DNA from: Alcanivorax sp.
GTDB taxonomy: Bacteria; Pseudomonadota; Gammaproteobacteria; Pseudomonadales; Alcanivoracaceae
DNA: 64,000 bases
Assembly (NCBI RefSeq): GCF_019431375.1
Contig: NZ_CP080267.1
Span: forward strand, 3,594,501-3,658,500
Reading direction: 5' to 3'
Shown here: positions 1-8,844 of the stretch, piece by piece
How positions within the stretch are numbered: position 1 is the stretch's first letter
How the letters are laid out: every line of letters starts with the position of its first letter
Program-made: the position numbers and the translations under genes
The notes under the pieces: model-generated
Seen by the model: only the letters and a program-made list of their open reading frames with translations
The model's database searches: none
Told to the model about the DNA's origin: nothing

Positions 1-311
1 GCGATTTCTCTATTGATGGCTCGCGTGTGACCACGTCCAATCTGGCCATTGATTCGCCTTCTGCCGCGATTCGGGTGAAGGGTGCCATTGATCTGGAAAA
101 GGAAACCCTGGATCACAACATGGAAGTCACGCTGCCCTTGTCCAGTAACCTGTATGCAGGATGTCTTGCCGGGCCGGCGGCGTGCGCGGGTATCTTCGTG
201 GTAGAGCGTATCTGGGGCGACCGGCTCGATAAGACTACCACCATGGAATATCGGGTAACCGGTAACTGGAGCAGCCCGCAGGTAAAAGAAACCGAGGGGA
301 TATTCGAATGA
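1..311 (+). CDS. yhdP: YhdP-family AsmA-like protein, C-terminal fragment
   Basis: The window opens inside this gene and shows only about its last 102 residues. The visible end (LPLSSNLYAGCLAGPAA, then a stretch ending in VTGNWSSPQV) resembles the C-terminus of YhdP, a large inner-membrane-anchored AsmA-like protein of the bridge-like lipid-transfer group thought to move phospholipids to the outer membrane. Position supports this: in many gammaproteobacteria yhdP lies directly upstream of a nitrilase-family gene and tldD, as here. The stop codon overlaps the ATG of the next gene by 4 bases, so they are probably translationally coupled. The N-terminus is outside the window. Confidence 0.8.
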   Translation, partial: DFSIDGSRVTTSNLAIDSPSAAIRVKGAIDLEKETLDHNMEVTLPLSSNLYAGCLAGPAACAGIFVVERIWGDRLDKTTTMEYRVTGNWSSPQVKETEGIFE

Positions 312-1156
312 CGGTAACGCGCTATCCGATTGCTGCTATCCAGATGACCAGTGGCAAGGAGCCGGATGACAATCTGCGCCAGGCCGGCGTGCTGCTGGCA
401 GAGGCCCGGCAAAAAGGGGCCTGCCTGGCAGTGCTGCCGGAAAACTTCGCCAGTTACGGCGGTGACTATCGGGCGCTGGGTGAACGCCATGACGAGCTGG
501 TCGGCTGGTTGTGTGAGCAGGCCCGGGCATTGGATATGGCCATCATTGGCGGTAGCCTGCCCGCCCTGCAGCGCCCGGACGGCCAACCGGTACCATCGCC
601 GCTGGTGCGTACCTGTTCCATTGCCGTCAGTGCTGGGGGGGAACCGTTGGCACGTTATGACAAGCTGCATCTGTTCGATGCGGATGTGCAGGATGCTCAG
701 GGCCGCTACCGGGAGTCTGATTTCTTTGAGCCCGGCCAGGAGGTAGTGATGACCTCTGTGGGTGATCTGCAGGTGGGTATGGCAATTTGTTACGACCTGC
801 GCTTTCCCGCTTTCGCCCAAAGGTTGGTTAGCGCCGGAGCCCAGTTGCTGGTGTACCCCTCGGCCTTTACGGCCGTCACCGGGGCTGCCCACTGGCAGCT
901 GCTGCTGCGTGCCACGGCGGTACAGACCGGTTGCTATGTGCTGGGGGCCAACCAGTGTGGTCAGCACGGCCCGCGACGGGCCACCTATGGGCATTCCATG
1001 CTGGTGGACCCCTGGGGGAGGGTGGTGGATAGTTTGAGTGATTCCCCCGGTGCTCTTGTGGCCGAGCTGGACCTTGCTACCATGAATGAGCTTCGGCAAA
1101 GCATGCCGGTTCAACAGCATCAACGATTCCGAATTGAAGGACCCTATGACACATAA
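308..1156 (+). CDS. Carbon-nitrogen hydrolase (Nit-type amidase)
   Basis: A 282-residue nitrilase-superfamily amidase. The Glu-Lys-Cys catalytic triad is visible: E45 in LPENFASY, K119 in YDKLHLFDAD, and C161 in ICYDLRFP. The YDKLHLFD and CYDLRFP wording is typical of the Nit1/Nit2 branch, whose characterised members hydrolyse deaminated glutathione or omega-amides of 2-oxo acids; which substrate applies here is not settled by sequence. Length is normal for the family. It is tightly packed between yhdP (4-base overlap) and tldD (11-base overlap), a conserved arrangement in pseudomonads and relatives, suggesting one transcript. Confidence 0.9.
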   Translation: MTVTRYPIAAIQMTSGKEPDDNLRQAGVLLAEARQKGACLAVLPENFASYGGDYRALGERHDELVGWLCEQARALDMAIIGGSLPALQRPDGQPVPSPLVRTCSIAVSAGGEPLARYDKLHLFDADVQDAQGRYRESDFFEPGQEVVMTSVGDLQVGMAICYDLRFPAFAQRLVSAGAQLLVYPSAFTAVTGAAHWQLLLRATAVQTGCYVLGANQCGQHGPRRATYGHSMLVDPWGRVVDSLSDSPGALVAELDLATMNELRQSMPVQQHQRFRIEGPYDT

Positions 1157-2588
1157 CGACGCCCTTTCCATTGCCGAGTCCGTACTACTGGCGCCGGCAA
1201 ACCTGCACACCCCGCAATTGGCGTCGCTGCTGAACGGTAAACTCACCGGCCAGGCAGATTATGCTGACATGTATTTCCAGCACAGCCGCCATGAGGCCTG
1301 GGTACTGGAAGACGGTATCGTGCGCGATGCCAGTTTCAATACCGAGCGCGGCGCCGGGGTGCGCATTGTCCAGGGTGACAAGACCGGTTTTGCCTACAGC
1401 GACGACATCACCCTGGATGCGCTGCAACAGGCCAGTGGTGCTGCCCGTGCCATTACCCGCCAGGGCCAGGACCGGCAGATACAGCTGGCCAGCCGGGCGG
1501 TGCCGGCCCGCTATGCCGCCATTGATCCGCTGTTGGGCTGGCCCGCCGAAGACAAGGTGGCCCTGCTGCAACGTATCGATGCCATGGCCCGCTCACTGGA
1601 CCCGGCCATCGTGGAAGTCACAGCCAGCCTCAGTGCTGAACAGGATGTGATCATGGTGGTGGCCAGCGACGGTACCCTGGCGGCGGATGTGCGGCCGCTT
1701 ATCCGCTGCAATGTGAGCGTGATCGCCGAGCGCAATGGCCGCCGCGAGCGCGGCAGCGCCGGCGGTGGCGGCCGGGTGGGCTATGACTGGCTGTTGCAGG
1801 AAGAGCGCATCGAAACCTGGGCCCGGGAAGCGGTGCGTGGTGCCTTGCTGAATCTGGAAGCGGAAGCGGCACCGGCGGGCACCATGCCGGTGGTGTTGGG
1901 ACCGGGCTGGCCAGGTGTGCTTCTGCACGAAGCCGTGGGCCATGGCCTGGAAGGGGACTTTAATCGCAAGGGCACCTCCATGTTCGCCAAAAAATTTGGC
2001 CAGCAGGTGGCGTCCCCCCTGTGTACCGTGGTGGATGATGGCACCCTGGCGGATCGCCGTGGCTCCCTGACCATCGACGACGAAGGCACCCCCACCGCCT
2101 GCAATACCCTGATCGAAAACGGCAAGCTGGTGGGCTTCATGCAGGACAAGACCAACGCCCGGCTGATGGGCGTGGCGCCCACCGGCAACGGTCGCCGGGA
2201 ATCCTATGCGCACCTGCCCATGCCACGCATGACCAACACCTACATGCTGCCCGGCGAGAGCGATCCGCAGGACATCGTCGCCAGTCTGGACCGGGGTATT
2301 TACGCGGTAAATTTCGGTGGTGGTCAGGTGGATATCACCTCCGGGCGTTTTGTGTTTTCCACCAGCGAAGCCTACCTGGTGGAAAAGGGCAAAATTGTCT
2401 GCCCGGTGAAAGGCGCCACCCTGATCGGTAGCGGGGCGGAAGTGATGAGCCGTATCTCCATGGTCGGTAATGATCTGGCCCTGGACAGTGGCATCGGTGT
2501 GTGCGGCAAGGACGGCCAGTCCGTGCCGGTGGGCGTGGGGCAGCCCACCCTGCGTGTGGATGCTCTCACCGTGGGGGGCACTGCCTGA
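1146..2588 (+). CDS. tldD: Metalloprotease TldD
   Basis: 480 residues, essentially the length of E. coli TldD. The HExxxH zinc-binding motif (HEAVGHGLEGD) starts at H261, and the C-terminal half carries the glycine-rich segments typical of the PmbA/TldD fold. TldD pairs with PmbA (TldE, encoded 2.7 kb downstream) to form a cytoplasmic protease that in E. coli processes microcin B17 and degrades unfolded peptides. The open frame extends 20 codons upstream into nit, but the ATG chosen here begins MTHNDALSIAES and gives the normal N-terminus. Its TGA overlaps the ATG of the following gene by one base. Confidence 0.95.
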   Translation: MTHNDALSIAESVLLAPANLHTPQLASLLNGKLTGQADYADMYFQHSRHEAWVLEDGIVRDASFNTERGAGVRIVQGDKTGFAYSDDITLDALQQASGAARAITRQGQDRQIQLASRAVPARYAAIDPLLGWPAEDKVALLQRIDAMARSLDPAIVEVTASLSAEQDVIMVVASDGTLAADVRPLIRCNVSVIAERNGRRERGSAGGGGRVGYDWLLQEERIETWAREAVRGALLNLEAEAAPAGTMPVVLGPGWPGVLLHEAVGHGLEGDFNRKGTSMFAKKFGQQVASPLCTVVDDGTLADRRGSLTIDDEGTPTACNTLIENGKLVGFMQDKTNARLMGVAPTGNGRRESYAHLPMPRMTNTYMLPGESDPQDIVASLDRGIYAVNFGGGQVDITSGRFVFSTSEAYLVEKGKIVCPVKGATLIGSGAEVMSRISMVGNDLALDSGIGVCGKDGQSVPVGVGQPTLRVDALTVGGTA

Positions 2589-3049
2589 TGTCCCAGGTAC
2601 TGGACGTTCTGTCACGCATGCGCCTGTTTGCCGGGCTCAGTGATGATGAGCTGGCAGTACTGGAAAAGCTGGTATTTGTTAACCGGGTCCCCGCCGGGGA
2701 GCCGGTGTGCCGGGAAGGCGACCGCAGTGATTTCGTCTGCTTTGTGGTGCGCGGTTGTCTGGATATCGTCAAGAATAGCGAAGCCGGGGGTGAGGTGGTG
2801 ATTGCCCATTTGCGCCCGGGTGATTCCATGGGTGAGATGGCACTGGTGGATAATGAGCCCCGTTCGGCGACGGTACGAGCTGCCGAGGACGCCACCCTGA
2901 TCGTGCTTACCCGCAAAGGCGTCGAGCAATTGCGCAAACGTAGTCCTCATGCGGTCAGTTTGATCATGGAGAACATTGCTCGCCTGCTGTGCCTGCACCT
3001 GCGTCGTACCTCTTCGCAACTGGCCCAGTTCAAACTGCCGGTGGGATAA
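2588..3049 (+). CDS. Cyclic nucleotide-binding-domain protein
   Basis: 153 residues made up almost entirely of a cNMP-binding beta-roll. The phosphate-binding-cassette-like segment PGDSMGEMALVDNEPRSATV lies near the centre, and a short helical tail follows (MENIARLLCLHLRRTS). There is no helix-turn-helix after the domain, so it is not a complete CRP/FNR regulator; it is more likely a stand-alone sensor or adaptor. The cassette has GEMALVDNEPRSA with the Arg that contacts the cyclic phosphate in true cAMP/cGMP binders, so ligand binding is plausible but unproven. It starts one base inside the tldD stop and is probably cotranscribed with it. Ligand and partner are unknown. Confidence 0.8.
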   Translation: MSQVLDVLSRMRLFAGLSDDELAVLEKLVFVNRVPAGEPVCREGDRSDFVCFVVRGCLDIVKNSEAGGEVVIAHLRPGDSMGEMALVDNEPRSATVRAAEDATLIVLTRKGVEQLRKRSPHAVSLIMENIARLLCLHLRRTSSQLAQFKLPVG

Positions 3050-3077
3050 CGCCAATAAATACGCTGCAGGTTTGTCG

Positions 3078-4574
3078 ATGAAAGTACTCTGCCTTGGAAT
3101 GGTTCTTGTCGCGTTGACTGGCTGTGATCCGGTGCAATGGCCGGCAGATGTGCGTTTGCCGGACGGGGCTGTCTACGATGGCGAAACCCGTAATGATCTC
3201 TTCCATGGTGAAGGCAGGCTCACCTGGCCCGATGGTCGTTACTATGAAGGGGAGTTTCGCGAAGGGCTTCTGGATGGCCACGGCAAGCTGGTGGACCGGC
3301 ACGGTTGTGTTCAGGAGGGGCAGTTTGTCGGTGGAGTGTTGCATGGCGATGGGCAGTACACCTGCGACGATGCCATCTGGCAGGGCCGGTTCGAACAGGG
3401 TGAGCTGGTAGAGGGCTCTGTCAGCTATGCGGAAGGTGGTTCTTACCAGGGCGATTTTCTTGATCTTGCGCCCCATGGCCAGGGGCACTGGGTCACCGAG
3501 GATGGCGCGCACTATGAAGGCCGATTCGAGCATGGCGAGTTACTGGAGGGCAGTTACCGGGATGAGGAAGGTTACCGGTACGAAGGAGAGTTCCGTTATT
3601 TTTCCTATCATGGTCAGGGGGTATTGACCCGGCCGGATGGCGTGGTAATCCGTGGCAAGTTTGAAAACGGCCATGCCCACGGCAGCGGCACACGCACTCA
3701 GCCGGCTGAGGGCGACGGTGAGCCGCAGGAAGAAAAAGGGTATTTCGTGCGTGGCCGCTATTATGCCAGTGAGCAGGCCTACCGGGAAAATCGCCATGCC
3801 CGGGCAGCAAAAATGGAGGCCCGCCTGTACACCGAATCCAGCCGTTTGCAGTCGGTGCTGTCATCCTTGGCGCCACAGCGGCCCGGCGTCCGTGACGTTT
3901 ATCTGCTGGTGGTGGGCGGTGATGGCACCGAGGCTGTGTTTGCCCGGGAAGTGGACTGGGTGACGGAACGGCTGGGCTCGGTGTTCGATCTCAAGCGCCG
4001 TCAGGTGCGCCTGATCAACGGTGGCAGCGATGACCTGCCCCTGGCTACCCGTACCAGCGTGCGTGAAGCTCTGGAAGCGCTGGATGCGCTGATGGACCCG
4101 GAAGAAGATCTGCTCATGGTGCATCTGGTCAGTCATGGTTCCAAAGAGGGCGCCCTGTTGCTGGATGACCGGAACCTCAAGCTTAATGATCTGAGTGTGG
4201 CGGATGGCAAACAGTGGTTAAACGCCCTGAAGGTCAAGCATCAATGGCTGGTGGTGTCGGCCTGTTATTCCGGGAAATGGGTGGAAGCCCTGGCTTCCCC
4301 GCAGCGAGTGGTGTTCTCATCCGCCGCATCGGATCGCACGTCCTTCGGTTGTGGTGACGATTCCGACCGCACCTGGTTCAGCAAGGCCTTATACGGTGAG
4401 GACATGGCTGCCGGCATCGATGCTCCGGATGCCTGGTTTGCCGCGGCCAACAGTAAGGTGGAGCGGATGGAAGAAGAGCAGGGCATTGATGGGGAGGCGC
4501 ACTCCATGCCGCAAAAAGCGGTGGGTGAGGCGTTCGTGCGCTGGTGGCAGGGTAAAACAGTGAATAGTGAATAA
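3078..4574 (+). CDS. MORN-repeat lipoprotein with caspase-like C13 peptidase domain
   Basis: 498 residues. The chosen ATG gives a lipoprotein signal peptide with lipobox LTGC, so the mature protein should be lipid-anchored in the envelope. Residues about 30-240 hold roughly eight MORN-type repeats (for example YEGEFREGLLDGHGKL). The C-terminal third resembles the caspase/legumain clan: a His in HLVSHGS (H353) and a Cys in SACYSG (C396) form the expected dyad, each after a hydrophobic strand. The last residues (VNSE) and the TAA stop are encoded by a 7-bp repeat array, so the native C-terminus may have been altered by that insertion. MORN repeats often contact membranes or proteins; substrate and activation are unknown. 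A possible alternative start lies upstream but lacks a signal peptide. Confidence 0.8.
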   Translation: MKVLCLGMVLVALTGCDPVQWPADVRLPDGAVYDGETRNDLFHGEGRLTWPDGRYYEGEFREGLLDGHGKLVDRHGCVQEGQFVGGVLHGDGQYTCDDAIWQGRFEQGELVEGSVSYAEGGSYQGDFLDLAPHGQGHWVTEDGAHYEGRFEHGELLEGSYRDEEGYRYEGEFRYFSYHGQGVLTRPDGVVIRGKFENGHAHGSGTRTQPAEGDGEPQEEKGYFVRGRYYASEQAYRENRHARAAKMEARLYTESSRLQSVLSSLAPQRPGVRDVYLLVVGGDGTEAVFAREVDWVTERLGSVFDLKRRQVRLINGGSDDLPLATRTSVREALEALDALMDPEEDLLMVHLVSHGSKEGALLLDDRNLKLNDLSVADGKQWLNALKVKHQWLVVSACYSGKWVEALASPQRVVFSSAASDRTSFGCGDDSDRTWFSKALYGEDMAAGIDAPDAWFAAANSKVERMEEEQGIDGEAHSMPQKAVGEAFVRWWQGKTVNSE

Positions 4575-4592
4575 TTAACAGTTAATAGCGAA
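4558..4592 (+). repeat. Heptad array A (single arm, YAGTKAA type)
   Basis: Five consecutive 7-bp units (CAGTGAA, TAGTGAA, TAATTAA, CAGTTAA, TAGCGAA) overlap the end of the MORN/C13 gene and encode its last residues and stop codon. Unlike the other loci with this unit, no inverted partner arm is visible before darP, so this is a one-armed or decayed copy. A fragment like the GTAGGGTG repeat (about 4610-4620) follows. Confidence 0.8.
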
Positions 4593-4662
4593 AACCCGCG
4601 AGTGATCGAACGTAGGGTGGATTTTGTGTCCAGGTGTGTTGCTTGTGCCCCTGACGCACCTC

Positions 4663-5202
4663 TCAATACAGAGGCGCGGTTTTGTCCAGTTGGTTCAAGT
4701 AGTTCATCAGCTTGCGCCGCTCGCGTTTAAACTTGTCCTTTTCCGCTGCGGTGGCGGTGGCCGGGTCGGCCACGCGGGCCTTGAGGGCATTGCGACTCAG
4801 GTTGCGTAATTGCTGCCGGTCCCCGTGGGGAAAGAACTCCAGGATCAGCTGCAGGGTGCCCTCGGCGTCCCGGGGCTGATCGCAGGCCATGATCTGTTCT
4901 ACCCAGTTGGTCAGCCGTTGCTGGCGGAATGGATCATGAAACGCTTCCAGGGCCTGGATGATCTGCTCGCTGTTGGATTCGCGCATAAGACGGCCGATGT
5001 ACTGGGCATGGCGACGGCGCGCTTCGTGATGGTTGATGCGACTGGCTTCGTCCAGGGCCTTTTTCAGTTCATCGCCCAGGGGCAGTCGCTCGCGCTCTGC
5101 CGGCTTCATGTCCATTAACGAGAGTCCCAGCTCCTGCAAAGCACTGTCATCGCGTTTTTGTTGTGTCTTGCTGGTCAGCAGGTCGTCGTTATACTCGGTC
5201 AT
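4663..5202 (-). CDS. darP: Ribosome biogenesis factor DarP (YjgA)
   Basis: 179 residues, highly charged and helical, matching the DUF615/YjgA family. Recognisable segments are PLGDELKKALDEA, HHEARRRHAQYIGRLMR and RRKLMNYL near the C-terminus. In E. coli the protein (DarP) associates with late 50S precursors and helps 23S rRNA peptidyl-transferase-centre maturation. It is divergent from pmbA, with only 36 bp between the start codons, the same pairing seen in many gammaproteobacteria, so the two probably share a compact divergent promoter region. Confidence 0.92.
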   Translation of the reverse strand: MTEYNDDLLTSKTQQKRDDSALQELGLSLMDMKPAERERLPLGDELKKALDEASRINHHEARRRHAQYIGRLMRESNSEQIIQALEAFHDPFRQQRLTNWVEQIMACDQPRDAEGTLQLILEFFPHGDRQQLRNLSRNALKARVADPATATAAEKDKFKRERRKLMNYLNQLDKTAPLY

Positions 5203-5238
5203 TACAATTTCTGATTCTGGTTACGGAACCGCTATTTT

Positions 5239-6594
5239 ATGTCTGATTCCCCCGCAACGACAGCAGTACTGGATATTGCCCAATTACGCCAGGCGGAAGA
5301 CACGGCCGCCTGGGTGCTGGAAGAGGCGAAACGCCAGGGCGCCGATGGTGTGGAAGTGAATGTGAGCCTGTCCCAGGGGTATTCGGTGAATGTGCGCCAG
5401 GGGGAGGTGGAAACCGTGGAATTCCACCGTGACCGTGGGGTGTCGGTGACCGTGTTCCGCGGCCAGCGCAAGGGCCACGCCAGCAGTTCTGACGACAATC
5501 GCGACAGCCTGCGCGACACCATCCAGGCCGCCGCATCCATTGCCCGCTACACCGAGGAGGATCGTTATGCGGGCCTGGCGCCGGCCAACTTGCTGGCCCG
5601 GGAGGTGCCGGACCTGGATCTGTATCACCCCTGGGCACTGGATACTCAGGCTGCCATCGACGAGGCATTGCGTTGCGAAACGGTTGCCCGGGATGATGCC
5701 CGTATCGTCAATTCCGAAGGGGCGTCCATCAACAGTGGCGCCAGCCTGCGGGTCTTTGCCACCTCGGAAGGCTTTCTGCACGGCTATCGCGGCACCCACC
5801 ATAGCCGGGTCTGCAGTGTGGTGGCGGAAGATGGTGACGGCATGCAGCGCGATTACTGGTACGACGGGGGCCGTATTGGCGAGCGGTTGGCCGCTGCCGA
5901 AGAGGTTGGTGAAAAAGCCCGAGAGCGCACCCTGGCGAGGTTGGGAGCGAGTATTCCCGAGACCGGTGAATTGCCGGTGATCTTCGCGCCGGAGGTGGCC
6001 TCCGGCCTGTTGGGCCACCTGGTATCTGCCATCAGCGGTGGGGCCCTTTACCGGCGCAGTTCCTTTCTGCAGGACAGCATCGGTAAGGCAGTGTTGCCCA
6101 AGGGATTTGCGCTCACAGAAAACCCGCATCTGTCTGCCGGTAATGCTTCCGCGCCTTTCGATGGTGATGGCTTGCCCACCCGTGCCCAGTCTTTTGTGGA
6201 GGATGGTCTGCTGCGCCAGTATGCGCTTGGCCTGTATGCCGGTCGCCGTTTACAGATGGAGCCTACCGGCAATGGAGGAGGGGTGCGCAACGTGTCCATC
6301 ACCGATACCGGCGAGTCTCTGGCGGCGTTGATGGCACGGGTGCCGAAAGGGATTCTGGTCACTGAAGTCATGGGACAGGGGGTAAATCTGGTGACCGGAG
6401 ACTATTCCCGTGGTGCCAGCGGTTTCTGGTTTGAGAACGGTGTCATACAAGGCGCCTTGCAAGAGTTTACCATTGCGGGGCATTTGGGGGAGATGCTCAA
6501 GGGTATTCAGGGGAGCGGCACCGATGTGGATTATCGGGGTAATATTGCCAGCGGCTCGCTATTGCTGTCGCCAATAAAGATCGCCGGGCGATAG
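5239..6594 (+). CDS. pmbA: Metalloprotease PmbA/TldE
   Basis: 451 residues, typical for PmbA (TldE), the non-HExxxH partner of TldD. N-terminal QGYSVNVRQGEVETVEFHRD and the C-terminal GVNLVTGDYSRGASGFWFENG are hallmarks of the family. In the characterised heterodimer only TldD carries the zinc ligands, and PmbA helps shape the substrate chamber. Both subunits are encoded in this window, separated by three genes. Transcribed divergently from darP; the downstream membrane protein starts after 53 bp. Confidence 0.95.
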   Translation: MSDSPATTAVLDIAQLRQAEDTAAWVLEEAKRQGADGVEVNVSLSQGYSVNVRQGEVETVEFHRDRGVSVTVFRGQRKGHASSSDDNRDSLRDTIQAAASIARYTEEDRYAGLAPANLLAREVPDLDLYHPWALDTQAAIDEALRCETVARDDARIVNSEGASINSGASLRVFATSEGFLHGYRGTHHSRVCSVVAEDGDGMQRDYWYDGGRIGERLAAAEEVGEKARERTLARLGASIPETGELPVIFAPEVASGLLGHLVSAISGGALYRRSSFLQDSIGKAVLPKGFALTENPHLSAGNASAPFDGDGLPTRAQSFVEDGLLRQYALGLYAGRRLQMEPTGNGGGVRNVSITDTGESLAALMARVPKGILVTEVMGQGVNLVTGDYSRGASGFWFENGVIQGALQEFTIAGHLGEMLKGIQGSGTDVDYRGNIASGSLLLSPIKIAGR

Positions 6595-6604
6595 CGTATC
6601 CGGG

Positions 6605-6631
6605 CATTTTCAATGGATGAAAATTTTTTTC
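6605..6631 (+). terminator. Weak AT-rich hairpin after pmbA
   Basis: ATTTTCA and TGAAAAT form a 7-bp stem around a 5-base loop, followed by a run of T. It could be a weak intrinsic terminator between pmbA and the next gene, but the stem is AT-only and the RBS of the next gene follows at once. Confidence 0.3.
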
Positions 6632-6647
6632 GGGAAAGGAGCAAACC

Positions 6648-7403
6648 GTGAGTGAAATCAATCCGTATCAACAGCCGCAGGCCGAGCTGATTGACGACAA
6701 CAATCCACCAGCACAACCACTGGCCATTCTGGCTGAGCCACGCAAGGTCAGTGTGGGGGATGCGCTGGGCTGGATCGGCAGTGGCCACAAGATGCTGCCG
6801 GGTCACTGGGGTGTCGTGCTGGGGGCCCTGGTGGTCACCGTGCTGATCACCTCCGCGTTCCAGATCATTCCGCTGCTTGGCATGATCGCGCAGGTTCTGG
6901 CCACGCCCTTGTTATACGCGGGGATCGTGAAAATCTTCCACCGCATGGAAACCGAGGGTACGTCGGATTTTGCCGACCTGTTCGCTGGGTTCTCCGAGCG
7001 GACTGGCCCGCTGATTCTGATGGCCCTGGCCCAGCTGGGTGTGATGCTGCTGCTCGGGATTATCTTCGGGGGACTGGGGTATGCAATGGGTGCCGGGGGC
7101 GGCGCCTCTACAGGAGCCATGGTTGTGCTGGGCCTGCTGGGCCTGGTGGCCATGTTCGGCTTCGTCTACCTGTTCTATTTCACCGTGCCGCTGATCTTCC
7201 TGGGCAACAAGGGCGTGGGCGAAGCCATGAAGCTGAGCCTTAGCGGTTTCACCCGCAACGTGGTTCCCCTGATCGTTTACCTGCTAGTGACCATGGTGAT
7301 CGTGTTGGTGGCCGCCTTGCCACTGCTGCTGGGTTGGCTGTTCGTGATGCCGATTCTGGCCGGGGCCTACTACGTGTCTTTCCGGCAGATTTTTGTGGAA
7401 TAA
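6648..7403 (+). CDS. Multi-pass membrane protein (BPSS1780-like)
   Basis: 251 residues starting at GTG, with a good ribosome binding site (AAAGGAG) seven bases upstream. The N-terminus is cytoplasmic and begins NPYQQPQAEL, a phrase typical of the BPSS1780/DUF975-like inner-membrane proteins. About five to six hydrophobic segments follow from residue 60 onward (for example VVLGALVVTVLITSAF and LIVYLLVTMVIVLVAALPLL). Function of this family is unknown. It is followed by a strong bidirectional terminator shared with mgtE. Confidence 0.7.
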   Translation: MSEINPYQQPQAELIDDNNPPAQPLAILAEPRKVSVGDALGWIGSGHKMLPGHWGVVLGALVVTVLITSAFQIIPLLGMIAQVLATPLLYAGIVKIFHRMETEGTSDFADLFAGFSERTGPLILMALAQLGVMLLLGIIFGGLGYAMGAGGGASTGAMVVLGLLGLVAMFGFVYLFYFTVPLIFLGNKGVGEAMKLSLSGFTRNVVPLIVYLLVTMVIVLVAALPLLLGWLFVMPILAGAYYVSFRQIFVE

Positions 7404-7424
7404 ATCCCGCTGGAAAGCATGACC

Positions 7425-7455
7425 AAAAAAGGCGCCATTGATTGGCGCCTTTTTT
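7425..7455. terminator. Bidirectional intrinsic terminator
   Basis: GGCGCCA and TGGCGCC form a stem around a 5-base loop, with A6 before and T6 after, so it can terminate both the rightward membrane-protein transcript and the leftward mgtE transcript. Confidence 0.9.
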
Positions 7456-7471
7456 GTGGGCGAATGAAAAA

Positions 7472-8836
7472 TCAGACCAGCAGATGCGCGTAGAGCACGG
7501 TGGCCAGACCCAGGAAGGCAAAGAAACCCACGATATCGGTGATGGTGGTGAGCACCACAGAGCCTGCCAGGGCCGGGTCGATGCCCATCTTTTTCATGAT
7601 CATGGGCAGCATGGCCCCGGCACAGGCCGCCATGATCAGGTTGATGATCATGGCGGCGGCGATGACCATGCCGATGCTGGGGTCGTCGAACCACAAGGCG
7701 GCGGTGATGCCGATGACCGTGGCCCACAACAGGCCGTTCAGTGCCCCCACGGACAATTCCTTGACCAGCAGGTAGCGGGTGTTACTGGACTGGATCTGCC
7801 CCAGGGCCATGGCACGAATCACCAGGGTCAGGGTCTGGCTGCCGGCGATGCCGCCCATGCTGGCAACGATGGGCATGAGGATGGCCAGCGCCACCACTTT
7901 TTCCAGGGTGGCCTCGAACAGGCCAATTACTGCTGAGGCGGCCAGGGCGGTGAGCAGGTTGATACCCAGCCACACGGCCCGGCGGCGGGCTGTCTGCCAA
8001 ACGGAGCCGAAGGTATCCTCGTCTTCATCCAGGCCTGCCATGCTCATCAACGAGTGGTCCGCTTCCTCGATGATCACGTCTACCACGTCATCAATGGTAA
8101 TCCGGCCGACCAGCATGCCGTCTTCATCCACCACCGGGGCGGTTACCAGATCCTGGCGTTCGAAGATCTTGGCCACTTCGTGGGCGGGCAGGGTGGCAGG
8201 AATGGACTCGGTATCAGTGATCATGGCTTCCCGCACTGTGGTGCCGGGATCGCTGATCAGTACCTTGGTCAAGGGGAGCAGCCCGATGAACTGGTTGCGG
8301 CGATTGACCACCGCCAGGTTATCGGTGGTGCGAGGGATTTCGCCTCGCCGGCGCAGATAGCGCTGCACCACTTCGAAGGTGATTTCCGGACGGATGGTAA
8401 TCACATCCGTGTTCATCAGGCCCCCGGCGGTGTCCTCCGGGTAGCTCATCACCTGTTCCAGCCGGTCACGATTCTGTTCGTCCAGGCTGGCCATGACCTG
8501 GCTGGTGACGTGGTCCGGCAATTCCTGCAACAGGTCAGCCAGGTCATCCGTATCCAGCTCTTCCACCAGCGAGACCAGCTCGTCAGTGCTCAGGTTGCGC
8601 AGCAATTCAACCCGGACTTCCTCGCCCAGATACTGGAGAACTTCGCTTTCCTGATCCTTGCTCAGCAGCTGCCAGAGAATTTCCCGTTCCCGGGGAGGGA
8701 AGGATTCCAGCAAATGCGCCGCCTCAGCACCGGGCAGATTATTGAACAGCTGACGGACCTGAGTATAGGTGCCGCTGGACAAGGCGCGGTTGATGACTTT
8801 GTGGTGTTGCTGGCTACGGCTGGTTTCGGCGGGCAT
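7472..8836 (-). CDS. mgtE: Magnesium transporter MgtE
   Basis: 454 residues, standard MgtE length. Order: N-terminal helical superfamily domain (LLESFPPREREILWQLL), two CBS domains (about residues 130-250, including MNTDVITIRPE), then five transmembrane helices. The pore-region segment NLLTALAASAVIGLFE and MPIVASMGGIAGSQTLTLVIR are conserved in MgtE. The family is a Mg2+-gated channel-like importer whose N and CBS domains close the pore when cytoplasmic Mg2+ is high. It lies downstream of ptsO, separated by a heptad-repeat element. Confidence 0.95.
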   Translation of the reverse strand: MPAETSRSQQHHKVINRALSSGTYTQVRQLFNNLPGAEAAHLLESFPPREREILWQLLSKDQESEVLQYLGEEVRVELLRNLSTDELVSLVEELDTDDLADLLQELPDHVTSQVMASLDEQNRDRLEQVMSYPEDTAGGLMNTDVITIRPEITFEVVQRYLRRRGEIPRTTDNLAVVNRRNQFIGLLPLTKVLISDPGTTVREAMITDTESIPATLPAHEVAKIFERQDLVTAPVVDEDGMLVGRITIDDVVDVIIEEADHSLMSMAGLDEDEDTFGSVWQTARRRAVWLGINLLTALAASAVIGLFEATLEKVVALAILMPIVASMGGIAGSQTLTLVIRAMALGQIQSSNTRYLLVKELSVGALNGLLWATVIGITAALWFDDPSIGMVIAAAMIINLIMAACAGAMLPMIMKKMGIDPALAGSVVLTTITDIVGFFAFLGLATVLYAHLLV

Positions 8837-8844
8837 CGAAAAAT

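Noticed and set aside
3078..4574. MORN/C13 protein as part of a known anti-phage system
   Set aside because: No cyclase, gasdermin, TIR or other defence partner nearby; the lipobox points to the envelope. Left as unknown.
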